From positions 744,300 through 808,299 of the forward strand of contig JXTC01000008.1 in the NCBI GenBank assembly GCA_002914845.1: a stretch of DNA of 64,000 nt, in the 5' to 3' direction. The translations under genes were made by a program, and so were the position numbers. Of this stretch, positions 1 to 11,586 are shown piece after piece. The DNA comes from Trema orientale (taxonomy: Eukaryota > Streptophyta > Magnoliopsida > Rosales > Cannabaceae). Under the pieces are notes generated by a model that worked only from the letters and a program-made list of their open reading frames with translations, was not told where the DNA came from and ran no database searches. Within the stretch, counting starts at the first letter, position 1; every line of letters begins with the position of its first letter.

Positions 1-743
1 TCGACAAAAGCTGCTGCTGATGTCAAATGAGCCCCAGACTCAATATTCTCCTCCATCCCCGGAACCTGAACATCAAAGCTAACATCAATTAGACAGTTTT
101 TGAACATTTGTGACCTATATAATACATAATCTAGATACGACTAGTTTATATATTGGGAGATATATAATACAATACAACCGATTGGATTGTTTTCCCTAAT
201 CTCCATTAATGAATATGGTTACTACTCTCACATCTACTTTCCCATCCAGAGAAAAATTAACCACAGAAGACAGACTCAGGACAAATCCCACTACTTAGCA
301 TTTATCCACAAACAAAATTCAATTCTCGATTTTACGCAAAATAAAAAAGGGAAAACAAGCATTTTGAAAACATAGCCATAGAGTCCAATTTCACTAAAAA
401 TATGTAATAACCAAATAAATTTCATACAAAAAAGAAAGAATTCGAATGATCCATAATCAGAAAATAAGAAATATAGAACCAATATAAAAATTCTGAAAAA
501 TAAAAAAATAAAAATGAGAACTTGTAATTGCTCCCCCAGTCTAGTCACTCCAAGAAACGAGGAGAAAAATTAGAATTAGTGAATCTGTAAAGATACAAGC
601 TATGGAGTCGTCAACATGGTATTCCAGTCATTTTTTTCAAAAGAAAAGTTCAAACCGTAAGAAAAAATAAATAAAAACTCAATTTCAGCAACAAAAGCAA
701 TAAAATCAAATAAAATGAAGAAATAAAAAAAAATTACCTCCAT
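1..743 (-). CDS. RHF2A: RING-type E3 ubiquitin ligase, RHF2A-like, 5' part only
   Basis: Two coding exons are visible on the minus strand. Exon 1 holds only ATG GAG (743-738) and ends at a GT donor (737-736). A 671-bp intron ends in AG at 67-66, and exon 2 runs from 65 to the window edge. Joined, the first 23 residues include MEVPGMEEN and then LTSAAAFV. I know that string as the start of plant RHF1A/RHF2A proteins, whose RING-H2 domain follows directly, here outside the window. RHF1A/RHF2A ligases target the CDK inhibitor ICK4/KRP6 for degradation and are needed for gametophyte development in Arabidopsis; whether this copy does so is inference. The ATG at 743 is the first in-frame AUG: the frame stays open upstream to about 980 but contains no Met. 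The RING itself cannot be seen, so the assignment rests on the N-terminal signature. Confidence 0.65.
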
Positions 744-1000
744 GAAAAGTTTCGATGAATTGGGGATAGAATCGATCTTGGAATAATCACTAGATGTGAT
801 TTCAAAATCGAGAAGAGATTTTAGGGACTCTGAAAACCCTAGGTTACAGAGAGAGAGAGCTTTGGTCAAGTCTTTTGGTCTATTTCGTCTTTGGGTTTTG
901 TTTTTTCTTTGTTTACTTTTGGGAACGATGAGTTGAGTTTGAGTTGAGTTGAGTTGAGTTGAGGCTGAGTGCTGAGCCACGGAGTCGCCGAACTTAGCTG
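744..1000 (-). promoter_or_regulatory. 5' leader and proximal promoter of the RHF2A-like gene
   Basis: This stretch lies directly upstream of the two-codon first coding exon. It contains a purine run (GA-rich, 849-860) and a pentanucleotide array of AACTC units (minus strand, about 930-962), both common in plant 5' leaders. No in-frame or out-of-frame ATG was noticed close to the start codon. The transcription start cannot be fixed from sequence. Confidence 0.35.
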
Positions 1001-1097
1001 GCTGCCCCGCTCATTACACCTTCGACACGTGGCCCCTCACCAAATATCTTTGACCACTCCGCTATTGTTAGTACTACCCACCCCCATATTATTCATA

Positions 1098-1565
1098 GGA
1101 TAAATAACTTAATTATGCCATATTCGACCTTGAGTTATTAAAAATGTATTATTTTAGTCTTTTTTACTATATATTTTATTTAAAAATTATCAAATAAGCA
1201 TATAAATTATATTTCTCATTCTATATTAGTGATTTTAATAAAATATCATATTTTGAACAGTTTTACATTGTATTATTGTCAAATGTGAAACTAATTTTTG
1301 TTCAACTAATCATTTTTAAACTGATTTAGTTCATGTTATAATCTCTTTATAGTATTAGACTATGTTTATAAATATGAAATAAGTATAATAGAATAGTAAA
1401 AGTATCTTATATTCTCATTTTGTTAAGAATAAAATGAAAAATACAATCAAAATGACTAAAATGAAACTTTTTTAATAGTTTAAGAACCAAAATGATGCAA
1501 TTTAAAATTTAAAAACCAAAATGAGACTTTTCTCATAGTTTAAAAACCAACATAGTCATTTATCC
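1098..1565. mobile_element. MITE with 9-bp TSD, Mutator-like (468 bp)
   Basis: The ends are inverted: GGATAAATAACT on the left, and AGTCATTTATCC on the right, which reads GGATAAATGACT on the other strand (11 of 12 match). The flanks TTATTCATA (1089-1097) and TTATTTATA (1566-1574) are a 9-bp TSD with one mismatch, as expected for Mutator-like elements. The interior is A+T-rich with repeated 'ttaaaaaccaaaatga' type phrases and has no coding capacity. It sits about 0.1 kb upstream of the RHF2A-like leader. Confidence 0.65.
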
Positions 1566-2040
1566 TTATTTATAATAATAGTAATTTTGCTACAAATTTA
1601 CTCTTTTAGTGCTACTTTATAAAATGGTATTTAGGGGATTATATTCGCACCCAACCAAACATAAATGCACCCACTCTTTCTTAGATTATTACGTTTAATA
1701 CAATTCTACTCTTATATTCAAATGTTTTGGCAGAAAGGCACCTCTTCCAAAAATAAAAGAAATTATTAAAAAAATATATAAAAAATCGAAACATCATACT
1801 CAAATATTATAGAAAGTTTTTTTTTTTCTCTAAAAAAAATGAAGAATAAGTAACTTTCACTACTTAGTAGTCATTTTGATTCGTTATGTCCAAAAGCTTT
1901 ATTGTTAACTAGGAAAAATCTTCTGTTAGAATTTTATAGCAGACAAAAAAGATGAACATTTAAAAAAAAAAAGCAACCTATTATAAATTATCATCTTATC
2001 TATTAAAACCCATAAAGTACCACACCTGAGAAATCAAATG

Positions 2041-2612
2041 TAGGGCTGACAATTTTGTGATATGATACAACAATACGATTAGAAACCTACACAGAATTAA
2101 TGGGTCGGGTTCGGGTCAAAATCGGGTTAAACCTGCGAACCCGTTTCTTAAATGAGTCGGATTCAGATTGACCCACCAATGCAAAACTCATCTGCAATGA
2201 CCATATTATTCGAGAAGTGGATAGGTTGAGAGAGCTTAAAACAACTAAGGATATGGCATTGTGAAGTTTATCCAAGTAACAAAGAAGTAGATGAACTAGA
2301 TAAAGAGGCATAAATATATTTCCTACTTGGCTATCCTAAAGAAGAAAAAGACTATCTTCTCTGCAAATAATTAAAATAATTAACAAATTCTTCTTTCATC
2401 AGTAGAAGTAGAGACCTTCTAGAAGAAGGACAGAGATCTACAAAGAAGATAGAGATGAGAGATAATATAATGGTTATTACTTTTCTTAATTTTATTTAAG
2501 TCACTAGTTGAATATCAAATTAATACTTTTATTACTTGGTCATTTGAAATAATTTACTTTATAGGCTTTTATGAAAATTAGTTTACAGAAAAACTTTAAA
2601 CAAATGGGAGAT
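2041..2612 (+). mobile_element. Degraded retrotransposon interior upstream of an LTR
   Basis: The part nearest 2613 ends in a polypurine tract (AAATGGGAGA, 2602-2611) directly before an LTR that begins TGTTGGG, the usual order at the 3' end of a copia element. Around 2230-2312 the plus strand has spaced remnants of sense codons, but the frame is broken. The first part (about 2041-2180, with repeated GGGTCGGGTTCGGG-like phrases) looks like a fragment of a different repeat family. No usable protein remains. Confidence 0.4.
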
Positions 2613-3124
2613 TGTTGGGATTTTTGCCCTATAAAGTAGATTTCTATTATTATCTTTTTATGGAACAACTTTCTCTTATATGTATTTTGTGATATTTCAT
2701 AACGTAGACTATCTTGACTTGAATATTTAATTATCTAAAAAAAGATTCCAAGACTTTAAAGGAGCATAAAAAAATAAACATGACTAAGTAAATTAATTAT
2801 GGGGAGACATATTTCTTGATTTAAATCTGAATAAATTTCTTGACAATCTATTAATAAAGATAGAATGCTTTATTTATCATAGATTGTAGTGTTTATCTAT
2901 TTCAATGTGAGTGATGCGTCTCAAATTATTGAGATGTCTGACTTCAAATAGAAAAGCCCGAATTGTAGAAAAGCCTAATGTGAATTGGACTAAGGTTAAG
3001 TGTGTAAACCTCACATATATATATATGATATATCAAGACAAATTTTTAGAGCATTAAATGTTTATCACAGAGAGAGAGAGAGAGAGAATCTGAATTAGAC
3101 TAAGATTAAATGTGTAAACCTCCC

Positions 3125-3155
<31 letters not shown>

Positions 3156-3714
3156 ATATCGAGACAAATTTCTAGAATAAATTTTTAGAGCATTAAACAT
3201 TTATCACAGAGAGAGAGAGAGAGAGAAAGAGAGAGAATTTCGGCTAAGTGTAGTAAACTTCATTCACTGTGCAATTCAGCTATACTCAATTGGAGAAGAA
3301 GAAAGTTGTTTCTCAGTGCCTCATATTCTTATCTCAGGCCTATATTATTCAGAAAATCAAAAAAGTGTTCTTGATTGTTTTCTAAAGCAGTATTCAACTT
3401 GGTAGCTACCCACCTCAAATCTAGGAGCTAGAGAATACATAAGAAGATCTAGGGTTAGAAATTTGATCATCATCATTAAGAAGATCAAATAGAAACACAC
3501 ATCAAGGGATAAACACATTATCTTATTCTCATGGATTTTACATGTAGATTTGATAAATGTTATATGATGATCACGTATAATATCTGTTTATTCATTGGTT
3601 GTGAAAAATATATTTTCATATAAAAACTTTGTTACTGTTTCAGCTAAAGTTTTTGTTGTACAAATAATAAATCGTATTATATCCAACGAGTTTATGAATA
3701 TCTAGTTTCCAGCA
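2613..3714 (+). mobile_element. Copia-type LTR, probably a 3' LTR (1102 bp)
   Basis: The LTR begins TGTTGGGATTTTTGCCC right after a polypurine tract and plausibly ends TTTCCAGCA at 3714, giving TG...CA termini. No second LTR was found in the window, so this is a leftover 3' LTR or a truncated element. The left border is well supported by the polypurine tract. The right border is a best guess because no TSD can be read with an internal region on the left. It contains an internal duplication, listed separately. Confidence 0.5.
2975..3238 (+). repeat. Tandem duplication with (TA)n and (GA)n inside the LTR
   Basis: A unit of about 110 bp occurs twice (about 2980-3090 and 3091-3238). Each copy has 'gtgtaaacctc', a run of TA, 'gatatatc(a/g)agacaaattt', 'attaaa', and a (GA)n run. 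The TA run is much longer in the second copy. The second copy also repeats 'agacaaatttctagaataaattt', a small extra duplication. Confidence 0.75.
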
Positions 3715-4572
3715 GTTTTACTCTTTCTTTCGAGGATATTTCATCAACAAAAGTATCATATTTTTAAAGTTTTTTTTTTTTTTCATTCCAAATATATAAA
3801 CTAAGAAAATTCATTATACATCCATGAGGAGAATTCCTCTAACCATGTTCTTGTATAAACCATGCTATAAGAGCAAACTGCTTAATATAATTTTACCAGT
3901 ATTCAAAAAAGTTAGGGAACGAGCTATGTGACGACAATCTTCTTTGGATTTTTGATTGTGTAAATTTTATGCACTATTATAAAATTTTTTGTTATATGCA
4001 GTTAAAATAAAAGAATTTAGATTCTTGTTAATTTGGAATTTATATGTTAGATTTTAAAAAACTTACATTATATGCATTTGGTCATAATCTAAACAAAAAG
4101 AATTATAAATATACACCCAAAGATTAATTTGATCATTCTCAATTAACTTATGCACAGACAAAAGAAAATTAAAAGAACATAAGCATTAAAAAGCAAAGCG
4201 GAAAAAAAAATCAAAACTCACAAGTAAAAACATTTTGTCTAAGTTTATACAATTCAATATAATGGTAAATCAATAAATTAACTTCAAAAAAAAAAAAGAA
4301 CATATTTTCTTTTAAGTTTGTATAATTCTATTGTACTTTGGATGACTCATAATTTATTACTTTTAAGCTGCAGAGTATAAATTAAAATATTTGAAATAGG
4401 ATTTCATAATGTAAGTTAATATGCTATGTAAAACACAATTTTCTGTTATGATAGGAAAAAAATAATCGTTTAAAAATAAAAGTGATGAATAATTTTATAG
4501 ATCATAACTCATAAAATTGTTATGTATAGATGCATAATTATTTACATATATAAGTAAGAGAGAAGATTATCT
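3715..4572. other. A+T-rich spacer, nothing recognised
   Basis: This is very A+T-rich sequence without a long reading frame, splice-consistent exons or a repeat boundary that I could set. It holds poly-T (3770-3783) and poly-A (about 4285-4297) runs. Confidence 0.5.
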
Positions 4573-4575
4573 TTA

Positions 4576-5518
4576 TGGCACGTTTACTTCGTTGTAATCG
4601 TAATCGGAATAAATAAAAGGAGAAATGAATGGGAATAGAATAGAAGGGTATGAGAATCATTATTTGTAGTAGGTTGTTTACTTAAAATTAATAGGAATGG
4701 AAATCGTATTCATTAGAATACTATTCATTTGTTTACTTAACCCAAGAAAAGTAATGGGAATGTGTTATATTTACTAAATTATCCTTTTAAATACATATAC
4801 GATTTAAAGTAGATAATTTTTTGGGGTAAAATTGTATTTTATAATTTTAATAATTAAAAAATAGGAAAAGAGTGTTTACGGGTAATCAAACTCTTTATGG
4901 CACGTTTACTTCGCTGTAATCGTAATCGGAATAAATAAAAGGAGAAATGAATGGGAATAAAATAGAAGGATATGGGAATCATTATTTGTAGTATGTTGTT
5001 TACTTAAAACAAATAGGAATGGGAATCATATTTATTAGAATATTATCTTTTGTTTACTTAACCCAGGAAAAGTAATGGGAATGTATTATATTTACTAAAT
5101 TGTCCTTTTAAATACATGTACGATTTAAAGTAGATAGATTTTTTAGGGTAAAATTGTATATTTTACAATTTTAATAATTAAAAAAGAGAAAATGAGTGTT
5201 TACGGGTAATCAGACTCCTTAGGGTATTGGTGGGGGAAGTATTCCCATTCTTTTCCCCTAAATTTGTGTGGGCTCCACATATTTCCCCATTTCTCATATT
5301 TTAGTAAACCTATGTATGGGAATCATTACCCTATATACCATTCCCATTACACTTTAGTAAACATGCCATTAGGGTGTTGGTGGGGGAAGTATTCCCATTC
5401 TTTTCTCCTAAATTTGTGTGGGCCCCATATATTTTCCCTTTTCTCATATTTTAGTAAATCTTTGTATGAGAATCATTACCCCACATACCATTCCCATTAC
5501 TTTTTAGTAAATATGCCA
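4576..5518. mobile_element. Outer PIF/Harbinger-like MITE, split by a sibling copy
   Basis: The ends are TGGCACGTTTACT and, on the other strand, TGGCATATTTACT. Both sides are flanked by TTA (4573-4575 and 5519-5521), the 3-bp TSD typical of PIF/Harbinger and Tourist-type MITEs. The element is in two halves, 4576-4897 and 5372-5518, separated by a near-identical full copy. Removing that copy and one TTA restores a central ...ctcTTTA-GGGTGTTGG junction that matches the intact copy's own centre (5215-5230). Confidence 0.8.
4898..5368. mobile_element. Inner PIF/Harbinger-like MITE nested in its own relative (471 bp)
   Basis: It begins TGGCACGTTTACTTCG and ends AGTAAACATGCCA, with TTA on both sides (4895-4897 and 5369-5371). 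Its left part is nearly identical to 4576-4897 and its right part to 5372-5518. The insertion point in the outer copy is the central TTA, a site present in this copy too (5219-5221). No transposase is encoded, so it must have been moved in trans. Confidence 0.8.
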
Positions 5519-5863
5519 TTATACTTTTTGCATATTTGAATTTTCAGCCTTTTGTTCATTCCTCATACATTCTTCATATTTTTCAAAATAACAATTACTT
5601 AAAAGTTTCAAATATTGAATTTTTGACATGAAAGGATCTTTGATCGGTCTTAGTTTATCCTCACAAAATTTATGAGCCCACTCTTTACAATACTTGGATT
5701 TTTCATTATTATTATTGTCGAAGCATGGAATAAGTTGTGATGCACGAGTATGGTAAGGAGAAAAACTTGGAGATGTAATGATATTAGCATATATAATAGC
5801 TAAGAAATAGAGCATCAATGCTATGGTAGATATAAAAATATATGTTGTTTTAGTTTTATACAT
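5519..5863 (-). CDS. Small secreted-type Cys-containing ORF, unknown function (114 aa)
   Basis: I do not recognise this protein. The ATG at 5863 opens a 114-codon frame ending with TAA at 5521-5519. A longer frame exists, but only from a TTG. Residues about 8-29 are hydrophobic and follow a basic start (MYKTK), which fits a signal peptide or membrane anchor. The rest is polar with five cysteines (47, 59, 67, 91, 99), including two CX7C spacings, in the manner of small plant secreted peptides. The stop codon coincides with the TTA target-site copy of the adjoining MITE, so the insertion lies exactly at the end of the frame. No intron or promoter motif supports expression, and the local composition is A+T-rich like the spacer. 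It may be a real peptide gene, a decayed one, or chance. Confidence 0.35.
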   Translation of the reverse strand: MYKTKTTYIFISTIALMLYFLAIIYANIITSPSFSPYHTRASQLIPCFDNNNNEKSKYCKEWAHKFCEDKLRPIKDPFMSKIQYLKLLSNCYFEKYEECMRNEQKAENSNMQKV

Positions 5864-8800
5864 GTTTTCTTTTTCCTCGTTTTTGTTCCTTCTACTAATT
5901 GTAATATATTGCAATTTATATCAAATATTCTTTTCATGTATAACTTATTGTCAAAAGAAAATATTAAAATATTTATAAAACTTTCGGATTGTTATTATTA
6001 AATAAATGTCATATTCTATTAATAATTTGCTGTTTCAATTAAAAATTATTTCTATAGAGCTCATGCATATGAACAAAAGTCACCACTCGTAAGTTGTTAC
6101 AAAAATTTTTTTTTTTCTCTACTCAGATGTAGAATACAATACTTTTTCTTTTTTTATTTCCTATTATCATTTAACATGTCGTAAAAAGTAGTTTTATGTA
6201 CTATATTATTTATTATGACAACGTTACTTTTCTATAATAAATTTATACAAAAAAATGTGCAATTTGTTATTGCACACTGAAATCTTAATTTATAGTTCTT
6301 TTATTGGTTATCATTGGTTGAATTATTCTGAAAAATATTTTTAATGACAAATCATTTTAGTAAATTATTCAGGAAAGAAAACGTAGTAAAATTATTTGCA
6401 CAAAAAAATTGGAATGCTTAATTAAGACAGCAAACATCATATTTACAAAAAAGAATGTGTTCTAATTTGTTATAGCCCATCAAATTAGGTTTTCTAATGT
6501 TTCAATTTCATGTCTTCCACTCATGAATGGTTTGTCATTAAGAAAGAAAAATTATTTTATTATCTCTTCAACTTTGAGTAAACTTTGTCAATGTTAATCA
6601 ATTTTAGATTATATATATCTCATCTGTCTACCCGTTTTTTTTCCAAAAAAAAAAAAATTATATGGAGGCCTTTTTGATGTTCTCTTCAAACTTGTAATTT
6701 ATGAATTTATTAGGTATTCTAATAACCAATAATTTGAAGTCATAGTTTGTTTGTTCTTAGCATTAACGAGTCATAAAAAAAATTGACATATATATATATA
6801 GGGTCAACTGGCAAAAGAGCCACTTTTAAAACACATATTTGCAAAAAGGTCTGTATTTTAATTTATTTACAAAGAAGTCTTTCTCGACAATGCTCGACTA
6901 TACTCAACTACACACTTGACTAAGCTTAACACCATATTCGACAATATAAAAAGACTATTTTGCAAAGAGTTTTAAAATTTAGGCCTTTGTTCAAAATTCA
7001 CTTTCAAATAGTTCATTCCTCCAAATTTTTCTTCTTTTTTTTCAGTTTTTTTTTTTTTTTCTCTTTTCTCTATTTCAGATATCAAACTTAAATGGCTTTT
7101 AAGTAATTTTATAGTACACTTAACTTAGACCACACACTACAATAGTTTTACAATTAGGCCTTTTTGCAAAATTTCAGTTTAAAGAGGTTCTTTTCTCCAA
7201 ATTCTTTCTAAATCTATTTTCAATTAGGAGCCATGTTTGGAGGTCGAAAGTGAAACCTTGACCAAGTTTATATCTAGAAGTCCTTTGCTATTTAAGTCTT
7301 GTTGCTTCTTATTTTCTTTTATTTTGCAAATAAAACGCTTCCCCTATAAATTAACAATTGAAATCATTAGCTTATTAGTTAGGCACAATCCTCTGCGAGA
7401 CTGACCTCTGCTTATTGCTATACTCAATAGATGATTAATATATGATACAAAGAATTAGTTTGATAATTTATATCTATTGGATTTTGGTACCGTGTCGCCG
7501 GAGATTATTTCCTTAGTTTTTTTATGATTGTTTTCTTTTGTTTGATAGTTTAAATTTAATTTTTTTTATTATTAATTTTATGTCTTTCATGAATGAATGT
7601 TTGATGAAGAGATATACCAGCAACTTCAAAGAATTAATTTTTTTAGCAAACCTTTGAATTAAAACAAAATGAGCAGTATGCATCTCTTCAACGTTCACCA
7701 CCACCACGTATGGTTATATACCATCTGAAATCAGTATAGTAGTAAAAAGCGAGACGATATTGTAGGACCTATAATAAAAAGATTAACACCTCTCTCATTC
7801 TCTGTTACTTTATTTTTTAAAAATGAAAAAGAAAAAAAAAATGAAAATGAAGAGGTTCTCTTATTCCAAAACCCCAATGATGAAATCCATTCTCTCCCAC
7901 TTCACACCTCAGAATGCACCGTTCTTATATAGAGAGGCGCTTTTACATCTTTTGAACCCAAAATATCTAAGAATAGGAAAGGTTCCTTTTCTCGGGGCAC
8001 TCTCAAGAACAGATCCAGTGGAGACGGGGACTTTCATCATCAAGTGATTTTTCTGACCAGTCACTTCAACTTGAGGAAGACGAGATGACAACAAACAACA
8101 GAATACCTAAGGAGTTGGTAGCTCTAGCTTCGGATACTCTCAACTGAAGGTTGCATTCAAGCTAAAGTCAGGTGTAATTCACAACTTCTATCGACTTTCC
8201 CTGGTTTTGCAGGAGCATGAAACCAACGACGAGCATGTCATGCTAAGAGCCTTTCCTTACTTTGAACGAAGGCTGGAATAAAAATTTTCAGCCATTTTTT
8301 ATGTCTCTCTCTACATGCACTCACTCTCTCCCTAAAAATCCTTTCTACCCAATCTTTCTAGCCCTCCTTAATCTTCTTCTCTCTCATATCTTTTCCTCTA
8401 AATTGACATAATACTATACTTTCACTTAGTTTCAAGATCAATTTTATGTTAAATCGCTCCATACACTCCAGGCATCAGGTAAGTGTTTCTCATTCATATA
8501 TTGATTTCAAGTTTAGTTTCTTCTTATTGATTTCTTTTATTATTTTGATTTTGTGAAGATTCTATATTTTATGTTGAGAAATTGTTTGTGTAAAATACTT
8601 ATCAAGTGAGATTTCCATAAAGTTCTTCATGCTTTATATTGCTATACTGGAGTGAATTCTACAATAGTTTATGTGTGTGATTGAACTATTGACATATCTT
8701 GGAAGAACTTACTCTTCGTGATGGTTTTGGTTTAATTATAGAAATTGATACTCTTATGAAGGTTGATTATGGTGATGAGGATCGTTCATGATGAAAAATG

Positions 8801-8920
8801 ATACTCTTGCGTTGGTTAATTGGTTGTGAATCGTCAAGGTGGTGATGATGTTTTGTATGGAAAATTGGTTACCCAACATGAAGGATGATGAGTAAAGTAA
8901 TTATATGTAAAATCGCGTCA
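5864..8920. other. A+T-rich spacer with scattered repeat-like phrases
   Basis: No gene could be supported. 6800-7000 has phrases such as 'ggcaaaagagccact' and repeated 'ctcgacaatgctcgac', typical of decayed repeats. A 74-codon ATG frame at 7823-8047 starts with a Lys run coming from A-rich DNA. Its middle (about 7860-8050) and the stretch to 8300 are richer in G+C than the surroundings and may be debris of a mobile element, but I do not recognise a domain. Confidence 0.4.
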
Positions 8921-8929
8921 ACTTGGAGG

Positions 8930-9300
8930 AGGTCACACAAACTATCTATCAGCCCAGGGCTCAATGGATGCTATCCAAAGGTGAACCGGCATCAGTGAAG
9001 ACAAGCACTTTATAGATGGATACAAAGGTGTAGAACCATTTTATTGCATCCAGGATGAACTAAGCATGCATGTGAATGACCTCACGAGAAACCAAGCAAT
9101 CTTGATATACTACATCATAGTCAGGAATTCCATCGATGTAGGGAAAGTGATGTACTCCTCTATCATCCATGGTATCCAAGGTATTACTGCTGATGTCTCT
9201 TTTCCTTCCCTCCTTACATCATTGTCTACAAAGGTCGGAATCAAATGGGATGCTAGTGATGATATAGTCTAGCCAAAGACCGCCATCAAGAGTAGAACAA
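8930..9300 (+). pseudogene. Relic of a plant transposon-associated protein domain
   Basis: The plus frame 9066-9271 reads like the 'putative plant transposon protein' domain found in retroelement-derived plant ORFs: LTRNQAILIYYI, then NSIDVGKV, a stretch ending in SFPSLLTSL, and KVGI. The order Leu-Thr-Arg..Ala..Leu-(Ile/Val)-Tyr, then 'IDVGK', then 'FPSLLT' is what I know of the family. Upstream, at about 8960-9060, matching pieces (QWMLSKGEPASV) lie in other frames, so frameshifts and stops have destroyed it. It is almost certainly debris and not a working gene. Confidence 0.5.
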
Positions 9301-9617
9301 TCAGTACCATAGAAGGATTCTAATTCAGGGGCCAGTTCATCAGGTGCTGTGGCCAGTCCACCATCTGGGCCTATGAGCTCTATATTGATCCCTGCTTGTC
9401 TGGAATGCCTGGAAATTTAATTCCAAAGCCATTGTGACTATCAGGTAGAATGCAACCAAGCCTTTGAGCAGATGTATAAATCGATGGCCATTTATATGGG
9501 TGTTGAGATGAGTCAATTCTCGACCAGAACCCACTTTTGGCTTAGGGGAGTTTTTATATTTGTTCATTATTTTTGTCTTTATTTCTTTTACATTGCATAA
9601 AATTTATAGACTAAGTA

Positions 9618-10264
9618 TAGTGAGACAAATAACTCATGTTTGTGCAATTTTCGTCGTATCATGCTCATGTCGTGTTTGTGCTAGGCCCTTGTCATGCTGA
9701 ACATAGTGCACTAAACGTGCTACCATATCTTTGTACCAATTTTCGGTCGACCTGTTAAATTATTGTAACAGTCAATGTTTATGAATGTTTTAAAAATACT
9801 TAATTAAATAATTATGTTTTGGAAAATAAAAATATGTAATATACTCATAGTTATTTAAAAAGAAAATATTCAATTAAAAATCACTAATACAAAATTATTT
9901 TCAAAAGAAAGAATAAAAAAAGTGACTTTATAAATAAGCAAAAACCAAAAAGCCATACAAAATTTGCATATATAAATAATATAACAAATAAAAGTAAATA
10001 TTTTTTAAAGTATTAAGAGTCATACTTTTCATGCTTTTTGAGTCATACTGTGCTTGTGTCGTACTCGTATTGTGTTCATACCTAAGATCGTGTCGTATTG
10101 TGCCAGACCATAGTACCCAAAAACTAAAGTCCGACACAGTCCAATACCTTATGTAATACTTAGCACGGCCCAAAATAATCTCCTACCGTACCATGCTCAA
10201 CACGGATTTTTTTCGTGCCGTGCCTTCGTGCCAAATGGGCGGCCCAGTCTATTTGATATCTCTA
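9618..10264. mobile_element. Non-autonomous hAT-like element rich in GTGTCGTG phrases
   Basis: The left end TAGTGAGACAAATA and the right end read on the other strand (TAGAGATATCAAATA) match at most positions, with TIR-like polarity. The interior has many overlapping variants of 'tcgtgtcgtgc' and 'gtgccgtgcc', a composition shared with 31367-32455 and 45955-46165, so these belong to one dispersed family. A clean 8-bp TSD was not found, and the borders may be off by several bases. No coding capacity. Confidence 0.45.
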
Positions 10265-11586
10265 GGTAATACTCTTCTTATTTTTTCTCTTATGGATGAG
10301 TCCAATCTCTGTTTTGTGCCAGTATTTAACTTTTAGTAAATTGCAATGCAAGTGGACATTTGTTCACTTATGTGGTTATTTATCGCTTTTGAAGAAAAGT
10401 TATATCTTACTTTTCATATATGGTTGTTTTGTGATTGAACTTGAAGTGGATAATATTTCTAAGAGATCAAATAATGAGGATCTGCAGATTATTGATGCTA
10501 AAATTATTTAGATTTCCATATTTATCTTATTTATGGTTTTCTAGATTTGTGAGAAGCCAATATAATAATGACATATGGTCATGAAGTTATTAACCTTAAG
10601 GTCTTCTGGTGATAAGTATGTTGATCCTAAGGCCAGCATTTAAGTGTAAGGGTGTACATTGGTTATTATCTAATAAAATATACCATTAATCAATCTAATC
10701 CAACATATATTGGATTTTAGATTTTAGAATATAATCCAATCCAATAATAAGATCTAATTCAATTTAATCTAATTGTGATTAGATTGGATCTTTAGTTTGG
10801 ACTTGGATTTGGGCCTTATTCTTGGTAAAGTTGAAGTTTATTCTTAGTAAACTAGTCTATACTAGAAAAAAATTGACGAAATTGAATTCAAATCTTCAAC
10901 TCCGTCTTAACACTGTCTTACAAATCAAAACATAAGTAATAAATTTGAAGAAAAGTAAAACAAAGAAAAATCACATAAATAATATTTTCAACTGAAAATC
11001 TATCTATATATATTAAGCCTGAAGCAGAGAGAGTGTAAAAACTCTGATAGCTTCTTTGATTACCATTCTATTTTTAAAATTTTTAGAAAATTCCTAATTT
11101 TTTCATGATATGATTGGTCCTATTATTATTTTTTCATGCTATGATTGGTTGTAATATATATGTATTATATAATATTATATTTAGTTTAATATTAATGATA
11201 CCTTATATTAAATTTAGTTCATCGAACAAATAGTTGTGATACATTCGTCTTGTCAAAATAAATGTAAAAATAAATACATTATTTAATATTTTATGTAATA
11301 TTAAATATAATATTAATTATACCTTATATTAAATTTAGTTCATCGAACAAAAAGTTATGTAACATTCATCTCATCAAAATAAATATAGAGACAAATACAT
11401 TCTTTAATGTTGTGATACATTGAATCTAACTATAAATTAAGCTTAATGTATACAATATTAATATTAACTCGTACAAAGTGTAATATAACGTTTAGTTAGA
11501 TACTAAATCTAAAGCTTAACGCCATCTTCTTACAAGCACAATCATCATGGTTGGAGGCATCACAAATCTTCAACTCCAATTAATAA

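Noticed and set aside
744-980. In-frame 79-codon N-terminal extension of the RHF2A-like protein
   Set aside because: The frame is open but starts only with a GTG (980-978) and contains no ATG; known family members start at the downstream ATG.
3061-3240. (GA)n and (TA)n arrays as possible CRISPR-like or regulatory arrays
   Set aside because: Simple microsatellites within a duplicated LTR segment; no spacers or unit structure.
7823-8047. 74-codon ATG frame beginning with a Lys run
   Set aside because: The start comes from A-rich DNA, the rest matches nothing I know, and there is no splice or leader support.
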